Assembly (NCBI RefSeq): GCF_024385605.1
Contig: NZ_JANFOJ010000019.1
Coordinates: 1 to 58,260, forward strand
Reading direction: 5' to 3'
DNA length: 58,260 nucleotides
DNA from: Sporolactobacillus sp. STSJ-5
GTDB taxonomy: Bacteria > Bacillota > Bacilli > Bacillales > Sporolactobacillaceae
The position numbers and the translations under genes are program-made. Below the pieces are notes generated by a model. The model saw only the letters and a list, made by a program, of their open reading frames with translations, was not told the origin of the DNA and searched no databases. Shown here piece after piece: positions 41,835-50,459 of the stretch; position 1 is the stretch's first letter, and the number at the start of each line of letters is the position of its first letter.

Positions 41835-43829
41835 TTACCGTTCAACGATTCGATAATAGGCTCGACTCGTTTGTTTGTAGATGATGTAGTAGACGGCTGC
41901 AACGACGGCGATTGTTCCCATGCTCGTCAGCAGCAGCAAGCCGAAGCGTGTCGGGCCAAATAAACTGATCAGTTTCTGAATCATGATGAAGGCAAAGCCG
42001 AAGTGGACGACTGCTACGCCAATCGGCATGAAAAAGACGAGCAGTACTTGTGAACGAATCGTTTGCCGTACCTCTTTGCCGCTTAAACCGACTTCCTGCA
42101 GGATTTCGAAGCTGCGTTTATCCTGTTCCCCTTCAGAAATTTGTTTGTAGTAAATGATTAATGCGGTACCGAGGATAAAGGTGAATCCTAAGATCAGACC
42201 GATGAACAGGAACCCGCCGGCAAAAGAGACAAATTGCTGATGCGTGTCCTCATAGCTTTGTAGAGAAGGTTCAGTGCCGCTTATCGCCTGTTCTTTTTCT
42301 TTGTCAATCCGTTGAATGGGCTTATCTCCATCTGCGAGGTATTGAGATAATGCCAGTCTGAGTTTCTTCGCATCCTTTGTTGTCAGATCCGCACTAATGG
42401 TTGTCTCAAAGCCTAATGTGTTATGACCGCCAACTGCCTTGGATGCAGCGTCTAAGACCGGTTGAATTTGTTCCTTCGAATTCACAATCAGAATCAACCA
42501 GTTTGATGCCGTCATGCTAATCGATGGAAAGTTACGGATTTCGCTAATTTTTTCTTTAATATTAAATGTATGGTCCCCGAACTTCACCTGATTTTCATTG
42601 AAGCTGCCGACGGCCGGGAAAACAATTGCTTGATTGCCGAGCAGATGGACCTTGTTCCCGGTTAGCTGTTCATAAGTGTCTGCGGTCATGAAGTTAACAG
42701 CCGTCAGACTTGAAAGCTTTTGTTTGTTCTCAAACTTGCCATGATTCATCGCTCCGATCATACTGTTCGACATTTCATAGACAATTTTATTGTTCAGTGT
42801 TATTCCGTTTTTTTCGGCGACTTGGTCAACGAGCGTGTTGCTTCGCTGCTGCGTTGTATTGACATTAATGATCGTGTTGCGAACAAAATAGTCATTCAAA
42901 AAGCCGTTGATACTGGAGTAGAGACCGACTGTTGTTGCCAAGGTGACGAACGTCATCGTGACTAAAATCGTTATATTCGCCAGTCCCACCGCGTTCTGTT
43001 TCATGCGGTAAAGCATACTTGAAACGGTGATAAAATGCTTTGGCTGATAGTAATAGTTTTTATTTCTTTTCTGGCGTTTCAACAGCCAGATGGTAAAGCT
43101 CATGTAGAATAGGAGCGTACCGAAAATGACAAACAGCACGGCAATAAAGAATTTCGTTAATGCATCGAGCGGAGAGGTTACGGTTACGGCAAGGTAATAA
43201 CCGATCGCTAAGAAAATGATTCCAAGCAAGGCCAAAATACCGCGTGATTTCGGTTCTTTTTCTCCTTTGCTCGCATTGTGAAGGAGCTCCAGACTTGATT
43301 GACGATGGATTGAGAAGCTGCTGATGATCATCAGCAGCAGATAGATACATGCAAAAGCCACAGTAACGACCAAAACCGCAAGCGGACTCCACTGCAGGTC
43401 AAAATAATGTTCACCAACGAGTTGAATGAGGAAAAGATAGAGAAACTTGGCAAGAATAATGCCTAAAATGGTTCCGGCAACCACAGTCGCAACGAACATC
43501 ATCAAGAGTTCCAGAATGGAAATTCGAACAATCTGCCGTTTTTTCAGACCAAGAATATTGTAAAGGCCAAATTCCTTCGTTCGTCTTTTAAGTAAAAATC
43601 GATAACTGTAAATCATAAAGATAGTCGCAAAGATGGTCAGGACGATCAAACCGAGACACAGCAGCATTGCGAAATTTCCCCAGCTTGGCAGCTTTTTCAA
43701 ACTCGGACTGAACAAAATCGTTGCGATCATCAGATTCATGAGAAACATCACAACACTTGAAAGACCAAAGGGAAGGAAATTGCTCATGGATTGACGAATA
43801 TTGCGACTGGCTAATTTCAGGTAAAACAA
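41835..43829 (-). CDS. BceB-type ABC transporter permease
   Basis: 664 aa. About ten membrane helices with a large extracellular domain between helices 7 and 8 (about residues 310-520), the layout of FtsX-family peptide-antibiotic permeases BceB/YtsD/VraG. The N-terminus (FYLKLASRNIRQSMSNFLPF) is typical. It starts two bases after the ATPase stop. Confidence 0.9.
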   Translation of the reverse strand: MFYLKLASRNIRQSMSNFLPFGLSSVVMFLMNLMIATILFSPSLKKLPSWGNFAMLLCLGLIVLTIFATIFMIYSYRFLLKRRTKEFGLYNILGLKKRQIVRISILELLMMFVATVVAGTILGIILAKFLYLFLIQLVGEHYFDLQWSPLAVLVVTVAFACIYLLLMIISSFSIHRQSSLELLHNASKGEKEPKSRGILALLGIIFLAIGYYLAVTVTSPLDALTKFFIAVLFVIFGTLLFYMSFTIWLLKRQKRNKNYYYQPKHFITVSSMLYRMKQNAVGLANITILVTMTFVTLATTVGLYSSINGFLNDYFVRNTIINVNTTQQRSNTLVDQVAEKNGITLNNKIVYEMSNSMIGAMNHGKFENKQKLSSLTAVNFMTADTYEQLTGNKVHLLGNQAIVFPAVGSFNENQVKFGDHTFNIKEKISEIRNFPSISMTASNWLILIVNSKEQIQPVLDAASKAVGGHNTLGFETTISADLTTKDAKKLRLALSQYLADGDKPIQRIDKEKEQAISGTEPSLQSYEDTHQQFVSFAGGFLFIGLILGFTFILGTALIIYYKQISEGEQDKRSFEILQEVGLSGKEVRQTIRSQVLLVFFMPIGVAVVHFGFAFIMIQKLISLFGPTRFGLLLLTSMGTIAVVAAVYYIIYKQTSRAYYRIVER

Positions 43830-43830
43830 T

Positions 43831-44592
43831 TTATCTCACCTCGGTCCCAAGAAGATTCGTCATCGTCATGCTGATTTCTTGCATGAATTTAGATGCTTCT
43901 CGATTTGCGCGGTAGAGCTGATGAAAAATGCGGCCGTCTTTAATAAACAACACGCGTTTTGCATGACTTGCCGCAATCGCAGAGTGCGTAACCATCAGAA
44001 TCGTTTGTCCTGTATCATTGATCTCTTCAAGCAGAGCGAGCAGACCTTCACTGTTCTTGAAGTCAAGCGCCGCAGTCGGTTCATCGGCCAGAACAAGTTC
44101 CGGCTCGGTGATCAAGGCGCGGGCGATTGCGACGCGCTGTTTCTGACCGCCGGATAATTCAAAAGGCTGTTTGTTCAGCAGATCAGTAATGTTTAATTTA
44201 GGTGCCAGCTTTTCTAAACGTTGCTCCATCACGCGAACTCTTTGGCGGCCAAGGACAAGTGGTAAGAAAATGTTGTCGCGAACCGACAGCGTGTCAAGCA
44301 AGTTGAAATCCTGAAAAATAAAGCCCAAATGCGCGCGGCGAAATTCTGCCAGCTTGTTTTCTTTAATTTTGGTTACATCCTGACCATTCAGAATAACGGA
44401 ACCTGATGTCGGTTTATCTAGTGTAGCCAAAGTGTTCAAAAGCGTTGTTTTCCCCGAACCGCTCTCACCCATAATGGCGATGTACTCACCGTCCTCGACA
44501 CTAAAGGTCACGTCTTGTAAGGCGATGGTCTTTTCTTTACTAAACCGTGTTTGGAATATCTTTTGTAAGTGATTGACTTGTAACAACATCAT
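43831..44592 (-). CDS. BceA-type ABC transporter ATPase
   Basis: 253 aa. Walker A GESGSGKTT, the ABC signature LSGGQKQRVAIARAL and Walker B VLADEPTAALD are all intact. With the permease it forms a Bce-type detoxification transporter against peptide antibiotics such as bacitracin. A gaggag SD precedes tandem ATGs at 44592 and 44589. Confidence 0.92.
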   Translation of the reverse strand: MMLLQVNHLQKIFQTRFSKEKTIALQDVTFSVEDGEYIAIMGESGSGKTTLLNTLATLDKPTSGSVILNGQDVTKIKENKLAEFRRAHLGFIFQDFNLLDTLSVRDNIFLPLVLGRQRVRVMEQRLEKLAPKLNITDLLNKQPFELSGGQKQRVAIARALITEPELVLADEPTAALDFKNSEGLLALLEEINDTGQTILMVTHSAIAASHAKRVLFIKDGRIFHQLYRANREASKFMQEISMTMTNLLGTEVR

Positions 44593-44628
44593 GATTGCTC
44601 CTCACTGATTATTTTTCCTGATGCATTT

Positions 44629-44691
44629 AGTATACAAGGTCTCGTGCGGAGGCATCTGACAGTTCCAGCATGCAATCTTACAGATCTGTCA
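44629..44691 (-). promoter_or_regulatory. Regulated promoter and BceR-like operator for the ABC operon
   Basis: On the minus strand, TATACT (44634-44629) is a good -10 without a clear -35. Upstream at 44691-44678 is TGACAGATCTGTAA, close to TGACA-n4-TGTCA inverted repeats used by BceR-type regulators. An activator-dependent promoter fits the missing -35. Confidence 0.6.
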
Positions 44692-44821
44692 GCATTGGTG
44701 CAAGCGGTGAGGAAAAAAATGAAGTATTTCGCGGTTCAGGTTGGGGATTTTTCGTCTATGAAGTCATATGCAGGAATCATTTCTCTTTCTGAAGAATAAG
44801 GTAAGGGAGAGGTGTTGCAAC

Positions 44822-45148
44822 TTGCAAGTGACGGAAATTCCACGCTTTAATTTTATTGAATTGCAAACAGACCGGAACTTCGGCCATACCGAGCATATTT
44901 ACTTTGTGACAACAGATGTGGATGAGGCGGTTGATCATTATCTTCATAAGGTTCGCGAACACAATCCGTTTTACATGACCATTAGCTCGGTTGACGGCCG
45001 GATTTGTGTAGCTAAATCACATGGACTCAGCAGTGACAAGACCAAACCGAGGATTATTCGAATGAACTCTGATTTAAACCCAAAAGCATGCAACTATACA
45101 TTGTATACGAACAAATTTATTAAAACGGTAAGAAGAAAATTGAATTGA
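44822..45148 (+). CDS. Unknown small protein
   Basis: 108 aa from TTG 44822 (MQVTEIPRFNFIELQTDRN), with gggagaggtg eight bases upstream. The content is hydrophilic (HIYFVTTDVDEAVDHYLHKV). No family was recognised. A hairpin with a T-rich tail follows. Confidence 0.6.
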   Translation: MQVTEIPRFNFIELQTDRNFGHTEHIYFVTTDVDEAVDHYLHKVREHNPFYMTISSVDGRICVAKSHGLSSDKTKPRIIRMNSDLNPKACNYTLYTNKFIKTVRRKLN

Positions 45149-45158
45149 TATGATTTGT

Positions 45159-45190
45159 GAGGCGCCCCAATTGGTTTGCCTCTTCTTTTT
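45159..45190 (+). terminator. Terminator
   Basis: gaggc and gcctc around gccccaattggttt, then ttctttttg. Confidence 0.6.
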
Positions 45191-45317
45191 GTATAGAGCT
45201 ATGTTCTTCAAATAGACGTGGCAGAGCCTCTTTTAAAATCTTGTAAGAAGGTCTGACTACGTTCTTGCAGGATTCGTTTAGCAGCTGTTATGATAGTGCT
45301 AAAGGAGGTGCTGAATT

Positions 45318-45626
45318 ATGGCTGAGGAATTGAGCATGATCATGCAGGCGATTAAAGAAGTTGACGCGAACGTCAAAGGCATGCGCGTTGAAATGAACGA
45401 GATGAAACAAGACATCGTTGAGATGAAGCAAGATATTGTTGAAATAAAACAAGATATTGTTGAGATGAAGCAAGACATCACAGATATTAAACGTGAACTG
45501 AAAAAAACGAATCGGCGAATTGATGAGATGGGTGAGGATTTGTCCGACCAGATTAAAATGGTTCATGACGAATATTGGGAAACCCGTAAAGAAGTTCAGA
45601 AGATCAAAAAGAAAATCGGCATATAA
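45318..45626 (+). CDS. Coiled-coil protein with 21-bp internal repeats
   Basis: 102 aa, almost entirely heptad coiled coil. Four near-identical heptads of the type EMKQDIV / EIKQDIV / EMKQDIT lie in the middle, encoded by 21-bp tandem repeats at about 45405-45490. aaaggaggtg is a strong SD. Such genes are prone to repeat-length variation. The role is unknown. Confidence 0.8.
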   Translation: MAEELSMIMQAIKEVDANVKGMRVEMNEMKQDIVEMKQDIVEIKQDIVEMKQDITDIKRELKKTNRRIDEMGEDLSDQIKMVHDEYWETRKEVQKIKKKIGI

Positions 45627-46036
45627 TACAGCATTTTTCCTTCTGCAAGTGAACAAATCCTTTCAATCTTGTGAATGCATCTCTATACCTCGTATTTTAT
45701 CTTTCTTCATTAACTTATCTTCAACAGTAATTTGATTCACAATTGGATTTCACATCATTTATAATGCATACTTCCGCATTCGTTTTCGATTGACAGCTGT
45801 CTTACTAGGATAAGACGGTGGTGGTATTTCTCATTCTCATTATGTCTGAGCCTGGCGGCTGGTATCCAAATCGAATAGTAACTTAGAACGATTTGCGCTT
45901 TGATTAAATCAGGGCACTAGCTTGCTTTGCTGCATTTGGTTCGGAATAATTAGACAATAACGAATTTTTATGCTTAAATTTGTGGTAAAGTATTCGTATT
46001 GAACCGCTGCTTGGGAGGATATGAGGAGGAAGATCA
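45627..46036 (+). other. Intergenic region before prdR-like gene
   Basis: About 410 bp, AT-rich. No gene was identified. The region just before 46037 should hold the regulator's promoter, but no clear -35/-10 pair was found. Confidence 0.4.
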
Positions 46037-47776
46037 GTGAAACATCTGCTGCCCGATTTGAACGATTTGCTTCGTACGGATTTTGTCGTGACAACAGAGG
46101 AACGGTGGAATGAGTCTGCACACAGTCAACAATTCAGTGCTGTTATTGTACACCAACAATCGTCACAGTTTCTCGTGTTGTCTCACCGCAATTATTCAAT
46201 GGCTCAAAAATATCGTATTCCTATCAATGAGCTAACGGAATGCCATGCTGACTGTATTCATATGGATGATTCGTGGACGACTCTTGGGGAGAAAATAAAG
46301 TACTGCGATTATCTGGTCGTAATGCAGAATGATGCAGTGATCGGTTATTTGAAAACAAGTGAACTGGCCTCTCAATTTTTACTAGCCTATACATATCTTA
46401 AAGCCTATTATGATACGATTCTGGAGACTACTGACAGTACGATTTCAGTGATTGACAGAAATATGGATACGGTGGTTTGGACAAGCGGCGCGGAGCGATT
46501 GTATTCGATTAAAAAGGGAGAAATTCTGGGCAAACCGATGACTCAGTTTTTTCCTGAAAATCGGCTTGATAATCTTAAAATTCTTAATACAGGCAAACGG
46601 TTTTATCATAAACAGCATCAACCAAGAGAAGATTTGTTTGTGCTCATTAATTCCAATCCGGTGAAATTAAATGGTGAAATCATTGGTGCTGTTTCCTGTG
46701 AACAAGATGTGACCTATCAGGCTCAGCTGAATAAAAAATTGACGAATGCAGAAGAGACCATCAATCATTTGCAGAAACAAGTCTCGCAGATGGATCGTTC
46801 TGTGGATCCGTTTCGATGTATTAAGGGTTCGAGCGGAGCGATACAAAATACGATTGATAAGATCAAACAAGTAGGTGCAGCGAAGGCAAAAGTGCTGCTT
46901 CTTGGCGAATCAGGGGTTGGGAAGGAATTATTCGCAAATGCGCTTCATGATTTGCGAACATTCGGAGCAGCTCCTTTTATTCCGATTAACTGCGGCGCGA
47001 TTCCGGAAGCTTTGTTTGAGAGTGAGCTTTTCGGATACGAGAAAGGCGCGTTTTCCGGTGCAAATCCTCTTGGAAGTAAGGGGAAATTTGAACTCGCGAA
47101 GGATGGAACACTTTTTTTAGATGAAATTGCCGAGCTTCCGCTTGAGATGCAGGTAAAGCTTCTTAGGGTTCTTCAGGAAGGAACCTATTATTCAGTAGGC
47201 GGAACCAAGCTCAAACATGCGGATTGTTCCATTATTGCGGCAACTAATAAAAACTTAAAAGAACTTGTTCATCGAGGTAAATTCAGAGAAGATCTGTATT
47301 ACCGATTGAATATTATCACCATTACCATTCCTCCGTTAAGAGAGAGGAACGAGGATATCATTGAATTAAGTCATCAGTTTCTCTATGAATTTGCGGAGAA
47401 ATATCGACGTCCGTGCACTCGAATTCCTAAAGAAACCATGATGGCACTGATCGATTATTCTTGGCCAGGCAACATTAGAGAATTGCGAAATATTATCGAG
47501 CGGCTCGTTGTTTTTTCAAGAGGTGAGACGTTGAACGTCAACGATCTTCCTGCATCTTTTCGTGAATCTGGACAAGGAATTAGGTCGAGCAAACAAAGTC
47601 TGCTATTTGAGGATCAGCCGATTCGTTCACTGGATCACACGATGAAGGAATGTCAGCAAAAAGCGATCATGAAGGCATTGGAACATACCCATGAAAATAA
47701 AAACAAAGCTGCAGAGATTCTAGGAATCTCAAGAACAACGCTTTATAATAAAATGCATCAGCTTGGAATTTCATAA
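46037..47776 (+). CDS. prdR: Sigma-54-dependent activator of the D-proline reductase operon (PrdR-like)
   Basis: 579 aa. An N-terminal sensing region of about 125 residues is followed by a PAS domain (about 130-230: LETTDSTISVIDRNMDTVVW, GKPMTQFFP). A linker helix leads to an AAA+ domain with Walker A GESGVGKE (about 290), the sigma-54 contact loop GAFSGA (usually GAFTGA) and Walker B GTLFLDEIAELP. The C-terminal Fis-type helix-turn-helix is NKAAEILGISRTTLYNKM. GTG 46037 is used, with aggagg seven bases upstream. It lies directly before a -24/-12 promoter and the prd genes, so it should activate them in response to proline. The PrdR name rests on this context. Confidence 0.85.
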   Translation: MKHLLPDLNDLLRTDFVVTTEERWNESAHSQQFSAVIVHQQSSQFLVLSHRNYSMAQKYRIPINELTECHADCIHMDDSWTTLGEKIKYCDYLVVMQNDAVIGYLKTSELASQFLLAYTYLKAYYDTILETTDSTISVIDRNMDTVVWTSGAERLYSIKKGEILGKPMTQFFPENRLDNLKILNTGKRFYHKQHQPREDLFVLINSNPVKLNGEIIGAVSCEQDVTYQAQLNKKLTNAEETINHLQKQVSQMDRSVDPFRCIKGSSGAIQNTIDKIKQVGAAKAKVLLLGESGVGKELFANALHDLRTFGAAPFIPINCGAIPEALFESELFGYEKGAFSGANPLGSKGKFELAKDGTLFLDEIAELPLEMQVKLLRVLQEGTYYSVGGTKLKHADCSIIAATNKNLKELVHRGKFREDLYYRLNIITITIPPLRERNEDIIELSHQFLYEFAEKYRRPCTRIPKETMMALIDYSWPGNIRELRNIIERLVVFSRGETLNVNDLPASFRESGQGIRSSKQSLLFEDQPIRSLDHTMKECQQKAIMKALEHTHENKNKAAEILGISRTTLYNKMHQLGIS

Positions 47777-47810
47777 TCATTGGATCATAGGATTATTTTT
47801 TAGAAGTAAA

Positions 47811-47851
47811 GGCACAAGGAACCTGATGTCAGGTTATTTGTGCCCTTTTTG
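47811..47851 (+). terminator. Rho-independent terminator of prdR
   Basis: ggcacaaggaacctga and tcaggttatttgtgcc form a long stem with a small bulge, followed by cttttt. Confidence 0.9.
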
Positions 47852-47944
47852 TATTTATAAATGTTCACTGTCATTTTTTCTTACGAAAAGTTCTTCCTTA
47901 TTTGTTCTTTTATAGTTTTATGTTATAAAACATTACAAAAAAGT

Positions 47945-47978
47945 GTTCCGATTTTGAAACATGTATCAAAATCGGAAC
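47945..47978 (+). promoter_or_regulatory. Upstream activating palindrome for the prd promoter
   Basis: Exact 13-bp arms GTTCCGATTTTGA (47945-47957) and TCAAAATCGGAAC (47966-47978) separated by 8 bp, centred about 95 bp upstream of the predicted start site. This is typical spacing for a sigma-54 activator site and is likely bound by the PrdR-like protein. Confidence 0.75.
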
Positions 47979-48030
47979 GTTATTTTCCTATTATTTATAC
48001 AATTCAGTTCACTTTCTGGGCTTTTTCATT

Positions 48031-48046
48031 TGGCACGTTTCTTGCT
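48031..48046 (+). promoter_or_regulatory. Sigma-54 promoter (-24/-12) of the prd operon
   Basis: TGGCACGTTTCTTGCT matches the sigma-54 consensus TGGCAC-N5-TTGCW without mismatch. The predicted start is about 48056. Confidence 0.92.
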
Positions 48047-48115
48047 TAGAGTAATATAACCATGTTTTTTTAACACTTGGCAACTTGTGATTCTAACAGG
48101 AAAGGAGCCGATCAG

Positions 48116-49159
48116 ATGGAGTGCTGCAAAAGCCTGTTCGCTATTGATTCTCACACTTTGGGCGAACCGACCCGAATTATTGTGAGCGGTTTTCCCGAGG
48201 TGGACGGTGAATCCATGATGGAAAAGAAAAGAAATTTGCAGAAAAACTTTGATCATCTTCGCCGAGCCATCATTGATGAACCCCGTGGGCATCGTAATAT
48301 GTTCGGAGCTATTCTCATGAAACCAACGCGCAAAGAAGCGGATCTTGGAGTCGTGTTCATGGACAGCGGCGGCTATCTTAATATGTGCGGACATGGTTCG
48401 ATCGGTGTCGCAACCGTTGCAGTCGCTCGAGGACTTGTTCCCGTCACTGAACCCTATACACATGTTGTGCTTGAGTCACCGGCAGGCCTGATTCACACGA
48501 AAGTTAAGGTGGAGCGCGGCAAAGTGAAGGAGACGACAATTGTCAATGTTCCCTCTTTCCTGTTTCAAAAAGATGCGGAAATTACGATACCTGGATGGGG
48601 AACGATCAAGTTGGACATTGCATTTGGTGGTAATTTTTTTGCTCTCGTTGATACGCAAAAGATTGGCATTCCAATGGATCAGAGCTGTTTAAGTCAATTT
48701 ATAGAGACCGGGGCTGCTGTCCGTGCAGCAGTTAATCGTCAGGTTCAAGCTGTCCATCCAATCCTTGAGGATATCCATTCTGTTGACCTGGTTGAATTTT
48801 TTCAAACGGATCAGGAAACGAAGACAATGAGAAATATTGTTGTTTTCGGTGACAATCAGGTGGATCGTTCACCATGCGGCACGGGAACAAGTGCCAAAAT
48901 TGCCTCGCTCTGCGCAAGGGAAAAATTGAGGCTCGGTGAATCCTTTGTCAGCGAGAGTATCACAGGCACAAAATTTATTGGTCGGGCAGTGAGAAGCACA
49001 ATGGTCGGAAGCTATGCAGCGATTATTCCGGAAATCACCGGTAGGGCTTATTTGACGGGTGAAAATAAACTCCTTTTTGATCATGAAGATCCCTTTGAAT
49101 TTGGTTTTAGTTTGCAAGAGACACAGGGAAGGAGCGACCGCGTTGAATCGGGACTATAA
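48116..49159 (+). CDS. prdF: Proline racemase
   Basis: 347 aa. It makes D-proline from L-proline, the first step of the reductive half of the Stickland reaction. The two catalytic cysteines are present in MCGHGS and SPCGTGTS, as in proline racemase and hydroxyproline epimerase. Length and family markers (FAIDSHTLGEPTRIIVSGFP, GHRNMFGAIL) agree. ATG 48116 is preferred over 48077, because aaaggag lies nine bases upstream and the leader starts near 48056. It overlaps prdC by 17 bp. Confidence 0.9.
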   Translation: MECCKSLFAIDSHTLGEPTRIIVSGFPEVDGESMMEKKRNLQKNFDHLRRAIIDEPRGHRNMFGAILMKPTRKEADLGVVFMDSGGYLNMCGHGSIGVATVAVARGLVPVTEPYTHVVLESPAGLIHTKVKVERGKVKETTIVNVPSFLFQKDAEITIPGWGTIKLDIAFGGNFFALVDTQKIGIPMDQSCLSQFIETGAAVRAAVNRQVQAVHPILEDIHSVDLVEFFQTDQETKTMRNIVVFGDNQVDRSPCGTGTSAKIASLCAREKLRLGESFVSESITGTKFIGRAVRSTMVGSYAAIIPEITGRAYLTGENKLLFDHEDPFEFGFSLQETQGRSDRVESGL

Positions 49160-50429
49160 GCTTCTTCTAAAACAACACATTGGAAAACCAGATATTCCCT
49201 GCGTGCAAGAGGGAGATTGGGTCGAGCGAGGTGAACGCATCGCGCTTGTTGACGGCAGAGGAGCTGATCTGCATGCAAGTGTTTCAGGCACGGTGATTAA
49301 AGTCGATTCAGAGAATATCGTTATCCGTGGGGAAAAGCCGGAGCATGATGTATTTAAGCCGCTTCCACCCGGAGATCTTAGGGAACGCATCCGTTCTGCC
49401 GGGATTGTCGGTATGGGCGGTGCAGGATTTCCTACCGGAATTAAGCTAAATCAGGAGATTAACGGCGGGACAGTGATTGCGAACGCTGCGGAATGCGAAC
49501 CGATTCTGAACCACAATGTTAAGCAAATTGAGGCAAATCCTGATGAGGTTTACCGTGGGCTGCTCTACGCCATGGAAGCGGTCGGCGCGGCAAGCGGCAT
49601 CATTGCGATTAAAGCGAAACACCGACAAGCCATAGCTCAAATAGAAAAGGTGATTCGTGATGAGCGTATTACCGTGTTCCCGTTGCGTGATCTGTATCCG
49701 ATTGGCGAAGAACGTGCATTAATTCGTGACACTCTTGGCGTTCTTCTTCCTCCTGAAGCGCGCGCGATCACGGTGAATACAATCATCATCAATACGGAAA
49801 CCCTGTCGCGCGTTACCCAGGCTGTGGAACTCGGACGTCCTGCTCTCTCAAAAAATATTACAGTTGCCGGCAGGCTGCGCGGCGGACCAAAGGCTCAAGT
49901 TTTCATGGATGTACCGATTGGCACGTGTGTCGGTGATCTGATTGAAGCTGCCGGCGGTATCGACGGCGACTACGGCGAAATCATTATGGACGGTCCATTC
50001 ATGGGACATAGTGTCACACCGGACGATGTGGTCACGAAAACGACCGGAGGCATTATCGTGACGATGCCCTTTCTTCAGGCAAAAGCTCCCCTCGGCTTAT
50101 TAGTTTGCGCATGCGGTGCTAGTGAAGCACGCATGCGGGAGTTGGCGAAAAAAATGGGCGCAGAGGTTGCCGGAGTCGAGACATGCAAGCATGCCGTTTA
50201 TGCGCGCGGATCGCTGAAATGCCGGAATCCGGGTGTCTGTCCCGGCCAGGCAGATCGTGTGCTTCGACTGAGAAAAGCCGGTGCCGGAGCGCTGCTCATC
50301 GGTAACTGCAGCGATTGCAGCAATACGGTGATGTCACTAGCACCGAAGTTACACATCCCGGTGCATCATGTCACGGACAATGCGATGCGTGCCATGAATT
50401 TACATCTGATTCGCAAATTGCAAAAATGA
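49143..50429 (+). CDS. prdC: PrdC, RnfC-like electron carrier for D-proline reductase
   Basis: 428 aa. RnfC/Nqo1-like protein: VSGTVIKVDSENIVIRG (biotinyl-like motif), GMGGAGFPTGIKL (FMN/NADH-binding-type glycine loop) and a Cys-rich C-terminus (LLVCACGAS, CRNPGVCPGQ, GNCSDCSN). It is thought to pass electrons to PrdA/PrdB. TTG 49143 is used with gggaaggag upstream, and the gene overlaps prdF by 17 bp. Confidence 0.85.
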   Translation: MNRDYKLLLKQHIGKPDIPCVQEGDWVERGERIALVDGRGADLHASVSGTVIKVDSENIVIRGEKPEHDVFKPLPPGDLRERIRSAGIVGMGGAGFPTGIKLNQEINGGTVIANAAECEPILNHNVKQIEANPDEVYRGLLYAMEAVGAASGIIAIKAKHRQAIAQIEKVIRDERITVFPLRDLYPIGEERALIRDTLGVLLPPEARAITVNTIIINTETLSRVTQAVELGRPALSKNITVAGRLRGGPKAQVFMDVPIGTCVGDLIEAAGGIDGDYGEIIMDGPFMGHSVTPDDVVTKTTGGIIVTMPFLQAKAPLGLLVCACGASEARMRELAKKMGAEVAGVETCKHAVYARGSLKCRNPGVCPGQADRVLRLRKAGAGALLIGNCSDCSNTVMSLAPKLHIPVHHVTDNAMRAMNLHLIRKLQK

Positions 50430-50459
50430 AGTTCATTTTATCTATAAAGGAGAATGCAC

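Noticed and set aside
45288-45656. 122-aa minus-strand ORF
   Set aside because: It is the reverse shadow of the coiled-coil repeats, giving artificial FNNILLHLND-type repeats.
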